From positions 310,001-374,000 of the forward strand of contig JANBRJ010000004.1 in the NCBI GenBank assembly GCA_027577595.1: 64,000 nt of DNA. The letters are read 5' to 3'. The position numbers were made by a program, and so were the translations under genes. Of the stretch, positions 39,183-47,931 are shown piece by piece. Positions within the stretch are counted from its first letter, which is position 1, and every line of letters starts with the position of its first letter. The DNA is from Coemansia sp. RSA 487. Lineage: Eukaryota; Kickxellomycota; Kickxellomycetes; Kickxellales; Kickxellaceae. A model generated the notes under the pieces. It worked only from the letters and a program-made list of their open reading frames with translations, had not been told where the DNA came from and ran no database searches.

Positions 39183-40847
39183 ATGTTTGCAATTTCTTCC
39201 TTCCAAACACTACCTGCCAACTTAATACTCAACACGGTAATACTAGCACTTCAAAGGGGTAGCTGTGTAAATTCCAATGTGGAAGACCTGGCAGATGATG
39301 AAGTAAAACGGCTTTTGGATTGGAGTCATATTTGCAAAAGCTGGCGGGGGATTTCGCTAAGCATACTGTGTCACACATACACAATATCTGCAACTGCCCA
39401 AACGCTCTCAATCTCATCCATTTTTACAGATGAGGCATACTTTGGATATGCCAGAAGACTTGAGGTGCACATGGACGACCAGGACATGGTTGATGACAAT
39501 GTCCTGTTGCTCCTTGGAAGGCTTGGATATAAGAATCTGTACCTTCCATGTGTAAATACTGTCAAAGTAAACATGAGCGGCACCTGCACAACAAGAGAGA
39601 CGCATTATGCTATTGAAAACGCACAGACAATAGCCAAATTTATCGAGGCGGCTGCACCCAATGCACATAATGTACATATTAAGCATGGTGAGTATCCTGT
39701 CACTCGAGGCAAGGGCTACTGGACAGCGGTAAACTCGTTTACAGGCAGCCTCTATGGCATGTCCCAAACATACAGCCTGGATATTGGCACTCATTATCAT
39801 ACATTTCAGAACGGCTTTTGTGAGGGCAAGTCTCTGACATCGTTAAGCTTTGCCTGGTGCGAGTGCTCAAGCAATGCATTCAAGCTTCTGGATACTCACT
39901 CTGCCACGCTACAAGAGCTTAGCATCCATGGAATCCACACACATGATATCTCTCGTTTGCTTGTTAATGAAAGCGAGCGCCCAATAATATATCCGTATCT
40001 GCTGAGCCTCACTCTGAATGGCCAGAATGACATCATCGAAACAGCCGATAGACCAGCCTTTAAAAGCACAACTCCATTCCCGCGCTTAGTTAGGCTTAAT
40101 GCAAACATTGTCTATCCATTCGGCGATGATGTTCTGTTTAGAGGCAACAGCAGCACCCTCGAGGAGCTCAGCTTTAATTTTGATTGCAGGGCCATGACTA
40201 CAATCAACAATGCACGCGTATTTGTCCCTGGAAAGTACAAGAAGCTGAACACCGTCAAAGTCTGCTCTTTTATTGAAGACATCGACTACAACGAAAGACA
40301 AGTCAAGCAACATATATCGCTACTACAAAATATTGCGCCGACGATCCAGTCACTCCATATCTGCGACATTGACATTTCGCAGTGTTTCATTGGCGAGCTT
40401 TCCAAATCCAAGCTATTCAAGAACATTAATACGTTGAACCTGGGCGAGCTGCATCTGGCTCTATCTGACGTCGTCGGGATCCTTAAAACATTGCCTGTAC
40501 TCCAACATCTTGAGAGCGGGTTGGCTGAGTCGCTGGCTATTGCAAGCAAGTCTAGTTTTGGAAACCTCGACCAACTGTGCAGCAGGTATAGCGAGGTTAG
40601 CAGATGTTTCTCTCAGTGGACGGTTTCGCAAGACAGCATAGTTTGCACTGCATCCAGCGCTCTATACGCTGTTGTTCTCGCTAGCATCTGCCCCAAATTC
40701 ACCAACGTCTGCCTTCCTGACCAGCACAAATGCGAATATTTTGAGCTAGTGAAGCAGTTTACCGAAAACCAGCACCTTTTGAAGCACTCGGGCATCCAAA
40801 GCCGTTTGCTTTCAATAAAGTCGAGCTACAACAGCTCATATGTTTAA
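39183..40847 (+). CDS. F-box-like, leucine-rich protein of the type expanded in early fungi
   Basis: A 554-residue protein with an F-box-like N-terminus: FQTLPANLILNTVILALQ, a polar loop, then LLDWSHICKSWRGISLSILC, matching the L-P ... W-x-x-I-C-x-x-W-R pattern. The rest is made of irregular leucine-rich strands and helices (for example LGRLGYKNLYLPCV, LQELSIHGIH, IQSLHICDIDISQ, INTLNLGELH), suggesting a divergent leucine-rich repeat fold. In SCF ubiquitin ligases, such proteins select substrates while the F-box binds Skp1; that role is inferred. I start at 39183 and not at the upstream in-frame ATG 39066, because the extra 39 residues overlap a TATA-like site and are mostly Phe/Tyr-rich. Large families of this kind occur in Coemansia-type genomes. 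Confidence 0.65.
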   Translation: MFAISSFQTLPANLILNTVILALQRGSCVNSNVEDLADDEVKRLLDWSHICKSWRGISLSILCHTYTISATAQTLSISSIFTDEAYFGYARRLEVHMDDQDMVDDNVLLLLGRLGYKNLYLPCVNTVKVNMSGTCTTRETHYAIENAQTIAKFIEAAAPNAHNVHIKHGEYPVTRGKGYWTAVNSFTGSLYGMSQTYSLDIGTHYHTFQNGFCEGKSLTSLSFAWCECSSNAFKLLDTHSATLQELSIHGIHTHDISRLLVNESERPIIYPYLLSLTLNGQNDIIETADRPAFKSTTPFPRLVRLNANIVYPFGDDVLFRGNSSTLEELSFNFDCRAMTTINNARVFVPGKYKKLNTVKVCSFIEDIDYNERQVKQHISLLQNIAPTIQSLHICDIDISQCFIGELSKSKLFKNINTLNLGELHLALSDVVGILKTLPVLQHLESGLAESLAIASKSSFGNLDQLCSRYSEVSRCFSQWTVSQDSIVCTASSALYAVVLASICPKFTNVCLPDQHKCEYFELVKQFTENQHLLKHSGIQSRLLSIKSSYNSSYV

Positions 40848-41223
40848 GCTTGACAATACCTGTTACAAAAACCTGTTAAATTTAATTCCGGTGTATTTTT
40901 TCAGCCCTTTTCCAAATGTATATTATATTGAAAATTTGAAATCATCAGTTTAGAAACCATTCCTATATGAAAGCAATGCGGGCATATTTTCTGACGTTTG
41001 TGTAACAAAAAAGGTATGTGAAATTGTCAGTGATTCACCAATTCCCCTCCCTTCTTATCTGCAAAGCATTCATGTGTCGTGCATAACCATAAGGGAAACA
41101 GCCCTTTATTCGCCTGTGTTGCAGCTATATATCCACTTTTCGTAGTTTGCCTTTTTTTCACTTTTTCTCATCCACTGAAACAAACTCAACTTTACATACA
41201 AGCAAGCTATCCAAAAAGCCACA
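40848..41223. other. Spacer before the RGG protein
   Basis: A 376-bp A/T-rich spacer. Nothing recognisable beyond a probable promoter. Confidence 0.4.
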
Positions 41224-41817
41224 ATGAACAACAAAAGCAGCAGTGGTCGCGGACGGAACACACAGCAGCCATATAGAGGCAGCGGAATGGGACGTGGGCG
41301 CGGGGGATCTGGACATGGAGGAGGAGGCGGTCGAGGACGGGGTCGAGGCAGTAACAACAACAGCAACAACAACGGTGGCGGTGGTAGTGGTAACAGTACA
41401 CATGACGGGAACGGAGGACCTCCCTCTCAATCTGGCGGGATGAGTAAACCTGGAGGGACGCTAGTTCCCGTTAGAGCCACAGGACCAGTGCCATCATCAA
41501 CAATGTCGTGGCGAGTCCTCTATGTGGTACCAGCAAATGCGCGCCCAGAGGTCGGTCCGTCAGGAGAGAAGATACCGGGCCCGTTCAGTCCTGTCTTGCG
41601 CCCATCGACGCCCGAGCAGTCACCCGAGTCCGCAGCCTCCATGAAGCCACAGGATGTACTGCGCAAGCAGAGCGAGAACTATGCGATGAAGCAGAGGGTG
41701 CAGCAGCTGCTACAGCAGGCGGCCAACAGCTCGTCTGGCGGAATGGGGACGTATGTCGGCAAGCTTTCGCATTACAACAACCCACTTATTCCGGTGCTCC
41801 CTCGACTGGATGCATAA
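41224..41817 (+). CDS. RGG/GAR-rich small protein of unknown function
   Basis: A 197-residue protein without a family I can name. Residues 9-50 form a glycine-arginine rich region (GRGRN, GMGRGRGGSG, GGRGRGRGSN), then Asn/Gly/Ser runs up to about 70. Such GAR tracts bind RNA and are arginine-methylated, and are typical of nucleolar or mRNP proteins. The C-terminal part is more structured: a short conserved-looking TMSWRVLYVVPANARPEVG, a Pro/Ser stretch, and a helix QDVLRKQSENYAMKQRVQQL, then GTYVGKLSHYNNPLIPVLPR. The ATG at 41224 sits in a good context (ccacaATGaac). Third-base patterns and its length support a real gene, but the function is unknown. Confidence 0.6.
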   Translation: MNNKSSSGRGRNTQQPYRGSGMGRGRGGSGHGGGGGRGRGRGSNNNSNNNGGGGSGNSTHDGNGGPPSQSGGMSKPGGTLVPVRATGPVPSSTMSWRVLYVVPANARPEVGPSGEKIPGPFSPVLRPSTPEQSPESAASMKPQDVLRKQSENYAMKQRVQQLLQQAANSSSGGMGTYVGKLSHYNNPLIPVLPRLDA

Positions 41818-42315
41818 AATCTAGTGAAGAGAGCATTTACTGTTGTAAAAAAACTGCATATTTTTCTGTAATTTCTCTAAATGTTGTAAAAGGATATATT
41901 TTTGATGTCTGTACAACTGATATTTTTTACCACAAGGATGCAAGCATTGAACATCCATGTAAAGCCAAAAAAGGAGGATATGATCTGGAATACAAGAGAC
42001 TGACTGTATAAAACAATATCATAAAGTGAGATGCAGATAACTATAGAACAGCTGACCTGAAAATTTTGGATAGCGAGAAGATAAAGCATATGGTGGTTGA
42101 CCAAGAAAAGAGACCATGGATGGACGGACGGATGGATGGATGGATGAAGAGTGTGTTTGGCAAAGCAAACAAGCCAATATCTCCATGGATCCAAATAAGT
42201 ATCGGAGTCATTAAATAAACGAGGAGTTTAATAGAGGTAGAGAGTAAACCAGATTTTTGCCAGCAAACATCTCATCGTCTCTTTTTTTCTTCTTTTTCTT
42301 GGTTGGCCGCTAAGC
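41818..42315. other. Convergent intergenic region with microsatellite
   Basis: About 500 bp between the RGG protein and the RING gene, A/T-rich with the ATGG repeat annotated separately. Another plus-strand frame overlaps the RGG gene and this region; I take it as a shadow. Confidence 0.4.
42118..42147. repeat. (ATGG/ACGG) tetranucleotide microsatellite
   Basis: Tandem ggac/ggat tetramers (about seven units) form a short imperfect microsatellite in non-coding sequence. Confidence 0.85.
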
Positions 42316-43236
42316 TCAAACAATGGATCTCAGTCGCGGCGAAAGAAGTGGGGTGGACTCTGTTGAAGGACATACGTTCTTTTTGCATATCGGACAGAAC
42401 TTTTTGCGGGTTGTCAACCAGCGATCGATACATTTGACATGATACTCGTGCTTGCAAGGGAGCACTCTCAGCTCGTCATCGTCGTCAAAGTCGTCGAGAC
42501 ATATGGCACATTCAGAGGGTTCGTCTTCGTGGTACTTTGAGTGGTAAAACGTTTTGACAGGCAGGCTGTTGACCACATCCGTGGGAGCCAGGTCACGCAG
42601 GCGGTGCTGGCGCAGTCGCAGGCGGTACAGAATGTAGATAAAGCTCATCATCAGCATGGGCGACAGGATTGTTATGAATAGGACATCGAGGAAAGGAAGC
42701 TCGTAGTACTCGTTGCGCACAAGCTTAATTTTGAGTGCTTCGCCATTAGGCGAGTCCCACGCGGTGTCACGCAGTCGGTGATATTCGGTGCGCGCGACAA
42801 ATGACGATGGAATCCGGACATCCGATGTATCGCCCGAAGCGTACATGGTAATCGGCAGGTCGTACCATGGGTCACATACAAGCACGCCAGCCGCGCCCGA
42901 TGCCTGCATATTCCGCACCTTTTCGATAAAGCCGCAGGAGCCGCGCTCGACCAGCATGATCCAGTTTTCAGACGTTTCCATGCGTTTTGCTAGCGGGCGA
43001 CAGCCATCGGAGTTTTCGGGATCAACATCCTCGACAAGGAGCAGCTGACCAACAAGACCGTCGTCGCCGAGATGCGGCCCAAACATGGCTGAACGGTCCT
43101 CTATTGTGGCATTTGTAGCCAGTACGACTATCGATGCAGAGGCAACACTAGCATGCTGAAGCAGGATGCCCGATGGCATTGCCAGAACTACCAGCAGCAA
43201 ATGGCATAGCAGCCTGAAGGCAGCAGGGCTTTTCAT
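42316..43236 (-). CDS. PA-TM-RING E3 ubiquitin ligase (RNF13/RNF167-like)
   Basis: A 306-residue membrane ubiquitin ligase with the PA-TM-RING order. A signal peptide (RLLCHLLLVVLAMPSGIL) leads. A protease-associated domain follows at about residues 60-170, with W-I-M-L-V-E-R-G-S-C-G-F-I-E-K-V-R and SGAAGVLVCDP. A membrane helix lies near 190-212 (PFLDVLFITILSPMLMMSF). Then a RING-H2 finger at about 243-283: CAIC, LPCKHEYHVKC, FCPIC, with every zinc ligand present. Such ligases act on endosomes, vacuoles or Golgi membranes; the lumenal PA domain probably binds cargo. The C-terminal TPLLSPRL could be a dileucine sorting signal; that is an inference. Start is the ATG at 43236. Confidence 0.9.
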   Translation of the reverse strand: MKSPAAFRLLCHLLLVVLAMPSGILLQHASVASASIVVLATNATIEDRSAMFGPHLGDDGLVGQLLLVEDVDPENSDGCRPLAKRMETSENWIMLVERGSCGFIEKVRNMQASGAAGVLVCDPWYDLPITMYASGDTSDVRIPSSFVARTEYHRLRDTAWDSPNGEALKIKLVRNEYYELPFLDVLFITILSPMLMMSFIYILYRLRLRQHRLRDLAPTDVVNSLPVKTFYHSKYHEDEPSECAICLDDFDDDDELRVLPCKHEYHVKCIDRWLTTRKKFCPICKKNVCPSTESTPLLSPRLRSIV

Positions 43237-44368
43237 TTTTGTGTAATATTCTTGAGGACAGCCTTGGTGCTACAACAGCTTTTGTGAGGGTGGTGTTTGT
43301 CTTTTGTTTTGTTTTGTAAGTATTCAAATTTGGAACCTGGAACCGGCAGCGGAGTGCAGGGTTCCTACGTAAGAAGGTGGTATTTTAGAATATAATAAAA
43401 GAGAAGGAAGGAAAAGGAGCAGACCAGGCTGAATAGGCGCTAAAGACGATATGCGTGAAACGGGCAAAAGATGGGGGAAAGCAAGAGTACAGAAATAAAA
43501 TACCCAACAGAAAGGTGTAAAAAGAAAGAGGCGAAACCTCTTTTTCTGGATTTTGAAGCCCAACCACATTCTTCGCCCCCTTACTGAGGTTTTGTCGACC
43601 AGCAGAGAGGAGGCACGGAATAAGAGAAAAAGGAGGAGGGCCAGGCTGTGATGCGAACGGAGAATAGCAAAGTGCATGAGGTCATATGGTCAACTGGTCA
43701 AAGTGTCAATTGATTGGAATGCGCCTGTGATAAAAGGTTGACCCTTTCTTACAGAACCCACCAGCCGGAGGCAGAAAGACAAACAGACAGACAGCTCTCA
43801 CGGGGACCAGGTAATTCAGTAATTCCTTCTTTGTGCCTGTATATTGCGCATTCCAAGAGCTAGCCAAATATTACCTGCACTGGCGGGTATTACTATCTAT
43901 CCATCTATCTATCAGCCTTCTCTCTGAGATATCTGTAATTCGAGTCCCCAAGGTGGCAGACATTAGCCAGGCTGTGAGGTACAGCAAGGGCTGACGGAGA
44001 TGCAAATAGACAGAGATGCGCACCCTATGACACTAAAAGATATAAACAAATGTCTGCCAATGTACAAAACGGCAAGCACAGCCACTTTGTGCATTCAGCC
44101 TTTGCATGACGATTTTCTAGGGAATGTCAGGACACTTGCTCCATGCATGCATATGGCGCAGCGCACCCTAACAGAGATGCTCGTCTTTATTCACCGTGCC
44201 AGTGCTCCCAAAGATTTGGATCCATCTGATCGATAGCTAAATATAGTCGGAAACATGGAAATAAATAACCAAAAGGGGATTTTTTTATATAGAAATGGGC
44301 TACAAAGCGTATTAAAAAAAGAAGCTACATATCCCAATGCTTTCTGTTGCAGTCTTAAACTGCAGTCC
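43237..44368. other. Intergenic region upstream of the RING gene
   Basis: About 1.1 kb. It holds a purine-rich stretch at 43390-43680 and the ATCT microsatellite near 43895. Frames at 43324-43677 (minus) and 44000-44236 (plus) show no motifs and are not accepted. Confidence 0.4.
43892..43912. repeat. (ATCT) tetranucleotide microsatellite
   Basis: Five imperfect units of tatc/catc in non-coding DNA. Confidence 0.8.
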
Positions 44369-45511
44369 CTATAGAAGCTGTGTCAGAGCCATGGCAGCCA
44401 GATAGCACACAGCAGCAGCACCAAGCGCTGGCCCGTGTCTGGTTGCGCTGTTCGGGTTGTAGTTTCTTGGCACGCCATCGTTTGTGCGCTCGTACCGCGA
44501 GATATAGAAGGCAAATGGCATTGCGTACTTGATAAGGTACCCGGCTGGCACGACGTCGCTCATCTTGAAGCCAATGTCGCCGTCGTAAAAGTACATGGTG
44601 TACCCGCTGCCCTCGCGCATACCCTCGCCTTCGGGGACGTCGTTCTTTGTGTCCCAGTAGAACTTTTTCTGCTCGCCCGTGATGTTGACAGCAATGTCGT
44701 AGAGCATCGGCTTGGTTCCGGGAGCCGCATGCGGGTCCTTTGGCAGCTGGACGCTGATCATCAGCTTTTCGGGAACTTCAATGACGTTGTTGTCGTACTC
44801 CCACTGCAATTCGACGACCGAGTCCAGCTCAAACAGCGGCGTGTGCACCGTTCGTGGCGGAACCAACATCTTCATGCGTCCAGGCATTCTGCCTGCATCC
44901 TTGTCGGCCTTGACTCTCTTCAAATACTCTTTTTCGGATTCGTCGTCGTCATCGGCCTCGTCGTCGCTCTCGTCATCTTTTTTGCTCCTACTGCTTCCTT
45001 TGTGTGTCTTTGTTGGCTCCTTTTTGTCGTCACCATGCTTAGAACTATCTTTGCCTCCCTTTTTATCGGCAGCACCGCCGTTCTTGCCACCATCTTTATC
45101 TTCCTTATGATCTTTGTTCCCAGCAGGCTCGTGTTTTGCTGCTGGTTCTCCGTGCTGTTGCTGTTGTTGCTGCTGTTGCTGTTGCTGGTTATGTTGTGGT
45201 GGTTGCCCTTGCTGTGCCCTTTCACCTTCTTTGCCTGGCGGCTGTTGTGCTCGCACGCCTCCGCCACTATTGTTGTTATTGCTTCCTCCAGCATTACCGT
45301 GGCTGCCGTTGTCGTGGGCTGGCTGATCCCCTACAGGGTGTCCTGCTGCTATCGCTGCCTGTAGCGGTAGTTGCTGCAGTCCGTTTGGGACTGGCGCAAC
45401 TGCCAGGTTTAGCCCTCTGACGAAACTCACTTTCGCCTCCTCGTCATATTCAGCAGCAAGAATCGATACTGCTATTGCTAGTGCTGCACCCAGTGCAATC
45501 CGCCACTTCAT
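44369..45511 (-). CDS. Secreted, probably GPI-anchored protein with polyQ tract (DUF7137-like)
   Basis: A 380-residue predicted surface protein. It starts with a signal peptide, MKWRIALGAALAIAVSILAA. A low-complexity region fills about residues 70-215, with an 11-glutamine run and Lys/Asp/Glu/Gly-rich stretches. A beta-rich domain follows at about 220-350 (TPLFELDSVVELQWEYDNNV, EKLMISVQLPKD, GYTMYFYDGDIGFKMSDVVP). It ends with a hydrophobic tail (GPALGAAAVCYLAAMALTQL) preceded by N-S-A-T, fitting a GPI attachment signal. The ordered domain resembles fungal surface proteins of the DUF7137 type, from memory of the pattern, not from a search. I chose the ATG at 45511. GPI1 in this window would help make such anchors. 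Confidence 0.6.
   Translation of the reverse strand: MKWRIALGAALAIAVSILAAEYDEEAKVSFVRGLNLAVAPVPNGLQQLPLQAAIAAGHPVGDQPAHDNGSHGNAGGSNNNNSGGGVRAQQPPGKEGERAQQGQPPQHNQQQQQQQQQQQHGEPAAKHEPAGNKDHKEDKDGGKNGGAADKKGGKDSSKHGDDKKEPTKTHKGSSRSKKDDESDDEADDDDESEKEYLKRVKADKDAGRMPGRMKMLVPPRTVHTPLFELDSVVELQWEYDNNVIEVPEKLMISVQLPKDPHAAPGTKPMLYDIAVNITGEQKKFYWDTKNDVPEGEGMREGSGYTMYFYDGDIGFKMSDVVPAGYLIKYAMPFAFYISRYERTNDGVPRNYNPNSATRHGPALGAAAVCYLAAMALTQLL
45150..45190. repeat. CAG/CTG-type repeat encoding polyglutamine
   Basis: Imperfect ctg/ttg trinucleotides on the plus strand encode eleven Gln codons in the protein above, with CAA interruptions that reduce slippage. Confidence 0.8.
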
Positions 45512-46440
45512 ATCTGTTGCTAACAAAAAATGAATGAATGAATAAGCAAAGTTGATGTGAAATTAAACGAATCCTGGCTACCAAATGTTGTGTACGTTGA
45601 GTTTTAATAGCGTTGGTATAAATCGATAATCAATATGCTCAGGTAAGCGAAATAAAAAGTCAGCTTGCTGCTAAACAGAGATACAGCGAAAAAAAAAAGA
45701 GTAGTAGCGGTGTTGCCAACAATTGTTTGCCAAATGTTATCTCTGCAAATTGTAAAGTACAGGTTTAGCATCCTGTGTCCTTTTGTCCAGATCAATATTT
45801 TGGCGCACATGTACTTCAAATGGAATAGTTAAGCATTCAAAAGAAATAAAATAAATGTTGCTTTGACGCTAGCTCCACCATATCCATTATCCCGGTACAT
45901 TTTAACAGGTTTTTTTCTCTTTTCGTAAGCAGGTGAAGAAAGGGATGTTGCAAACATGTGGCGGTTTTAATATGCTATTGCAATTTATCTAGTTTCCAAA
46001 CATACAGTCCCCGCAAATTCGTATTTTCCACCATGCTTTTTTCATCTCGGAAAATGGCATTTCCTTTTTTTAAAATACTTTTCTGTATTTCCATCTCCAT
46101 GTTTCACATACATCCTTGTCCACTTTGCATATTGCAAGACATGGTCCACATGTACATATAATCCCCCCATACAATAAAAAGAGCACAACCTGTGGGTGAA
46201 ACCATCAAACAACATATTCCGAGCAACATGTTAACCGTACGAAAGAAAGAGGGAGAGAAATGTGTTTGCAAAGCCAGCTTTATATGATCCACGTCAATTC
46301 AATTTCAACTTTAACAGCAAAAAAGAGGACAAAAATGCTTTCCAAGAACCATCTGAGATCCTTAGAAGCACATGTGAACGATAAAAAGCAAGTAGGAGAA
46401 TGTTCCACTTGCAAACTTTAGATTTTCGAGAAACGACACC
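45512..46440. other. Intergenic region between the polyQ gene and RACK1
   Basis: About 930 bp, A/T-rich. It is upstream of the polyQ gene and downstream of RACK1. Short frames have no motifs. No RNA gene recognised. Confidence 0.4.
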
Positions 46441-47931
46441 TTACATGCCGCTGATGACCTGCCAGACACGGATGACGTTGTCGGTGTAACCGGCAAACAG
46501 GACGTTGCCGTCCGAGGACCAGGCGAGCGAGGTGCACTCGGGCTCACGGGTGTCCTTGCCAAGGCCAACAAAGTCGGGGCGGAGCTCGCAGACAGCAGAC
46601 TTGGACTCGAGATCCCAGACCTTGATGCAGGTGGAGGTGGCAGCGCACAGCCAGTAGCGGTTGGGCGAGAAGACCAGCGAGTTGATGATGTCGTTGGCGG
46701 TGAGCGAGTACAGGTGCTTGCCGTCATTGAGATCCCACAGCATGATGACGCCGTCCTTGCCACCCGAGGCGCAGAGCGAACCGTCAGGAGAGATGGTGAC
46801 GGTGTTGACGTAGCCCTGGTGGCCAAAGTGGTTGGTGCGAAGCTTGAACTTGGTGATGTCCCAGACCTACAAAAAACAAACACGCATTGAATGGGCATCA
46901 AACCCAAATTGATGACAGAAGAACGTGGCTTTTAGCTAGCATATTGACTGTGCTCGGAAGACCAATCCTCAAAAGCATATCAATAGTAGATATAGAGGAC
47001 CAGCTCTTCTCTGCTGATTATGCAGTTATATAGCCTGCGGCCTCAGTAAAAGTTGTGGTATGTTTTGTCTCATCGGCTCAGCAAAGCCTCTGAAGTAGCA
47101 AATATACGATTAACATCATAGGCAATAGATAGGATACAGCATCAGGCATTTAAATGCAAAACATACCTTGACGACCTTGTCCCAGCCGCTCGAGACGATC
47201 AGGGGGTTGGTGGGGTTGGGCGAGAAGCGGACACACGAGACCCATCCGTTGTGGTTGTCCTCGGTGATGTTGTACTTGCACTCGCCAAGAGTGTTCCAGA
47301 CCTTGATGGTCTTGTCGCGGGACGACGAGATGATCTGGCGGTTGTCAGGCGAGAACGAGACCGAGAGGACGTCCTTGTCGTGGCCAATGAAACGACGGGT
47401 GGTCTTACCAGTGCTGATGTCCCACAGGCGCAGGGTCTTGTCCCATGAGGCAGACAGAACGTACTGGCCGTCCGAGGAGATAGCAACGTCCTGGACAAAG
47501 TGGTTGTGGCCCTCCAGAGAGCGCTTGGCAACACCGTAGTTGGTATCGTCGCGGGTCAGCGACCAGACGATCAGGGTCTTGTCACGAGAGGCAGAGACAA
47601 GGATGTCGGGGTTCTCGGCAGAGGTGGCAAGGGAAGTGATTTCGCCACTGTGGCCTATAGTAACAGTTGGTTACATGTAATCAACAGAAAAATGGCAACT
47701 GAGGACGAGATATTTAGCGAAAACGGCATTTGGGTTTGAACAAAACAGAAAATACACTTGCTAAAAGAACGGGGGTGTGGTGAGGGTTTTTTGGCTTCAA
47801 GAATCTGCTGCAGCCGTGGCACAATTCCGCCAAAATTCAGATACCAGCTGAACCAAACCGATGAAAAGAAAGAGCACAGGATCCAGATACATACCGACAA
47901 GGGTACCGCGAAGAACAAGGTTGGCAGACAT
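46441..47931 (-). CDS. RACK1: RACK1/Asc1/Cpc2 ribosome-associated WD40 protein (three exons)
   Basis: A seven-blade WD40 propeller on the 40S ribosomal head that links kinase signalling and ribosome quality control. Exon 1 is 47931-47895 ([13 protein letters not shown]), exon 2 is 47654-47167, exon 3 is 46866-46441. Introns are GTATGT...TAG, 240 and 300 bp. The spliced length is 316 residues, normal for RACK1. Visible signatures are [87 protein letters not shown] and the end [12 protein letters not shown]. Codon use is strongly G/C-ended compared with neighbours, as expected for high expression. Intron 2 holds a U24-like snoRNA. Confidence 0.97.
47040..47123 (-). ncRNA. U24/snR24-like box C/D snoRNA inside RACK1 intron 2
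   Basis: About 84 nt. A C-box-like AUGAUGU lies at 47119-47113 and a D box CUGA at 47046-47043, with a GCC/GGC closing stem. The internal 12-nt stretch AUAUUUGCUACU (47105-47094) is the U24 antisense element that pairs with the conserved AGUAGCAAAUAU of 25S/28S rRNA and guides 2'-O-methylation. Baker's yeast carries U24 in the intron of ASC1/BEL1, the RACK1 gene, so host and position agree. The second guide of U24, next to the D box, is not well kept here. The C-box last base is U and not A, as I recall for yeast snR24 too. Identified by motif and memory, not by search. Confidence 0.75.

Noticed and set aside
43324-43677. A 117-codon minus-strand frame upstream of the RING gene
   Set aside because: Purine-rich DNA read in reverse gives Leu/Phe/Ser-rich nonsense; no known domain.
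44435-45364. A 309-codon plus-strand frame opposite the polyQ protein gene
   Set aside because: It is the antisense shadow of a repeat-rich gene: long Val/Leu/Cys runs come from reverse-reading of the polar codons. The minus-strand gene has signal peptide and GPI tail.
47655-47894. Search for a second snoRNA in RACK1 intron 1
   Set aside because: No C box (RUGAUGA-like) paired with a downstream CUGA at a suitable distance was seen.
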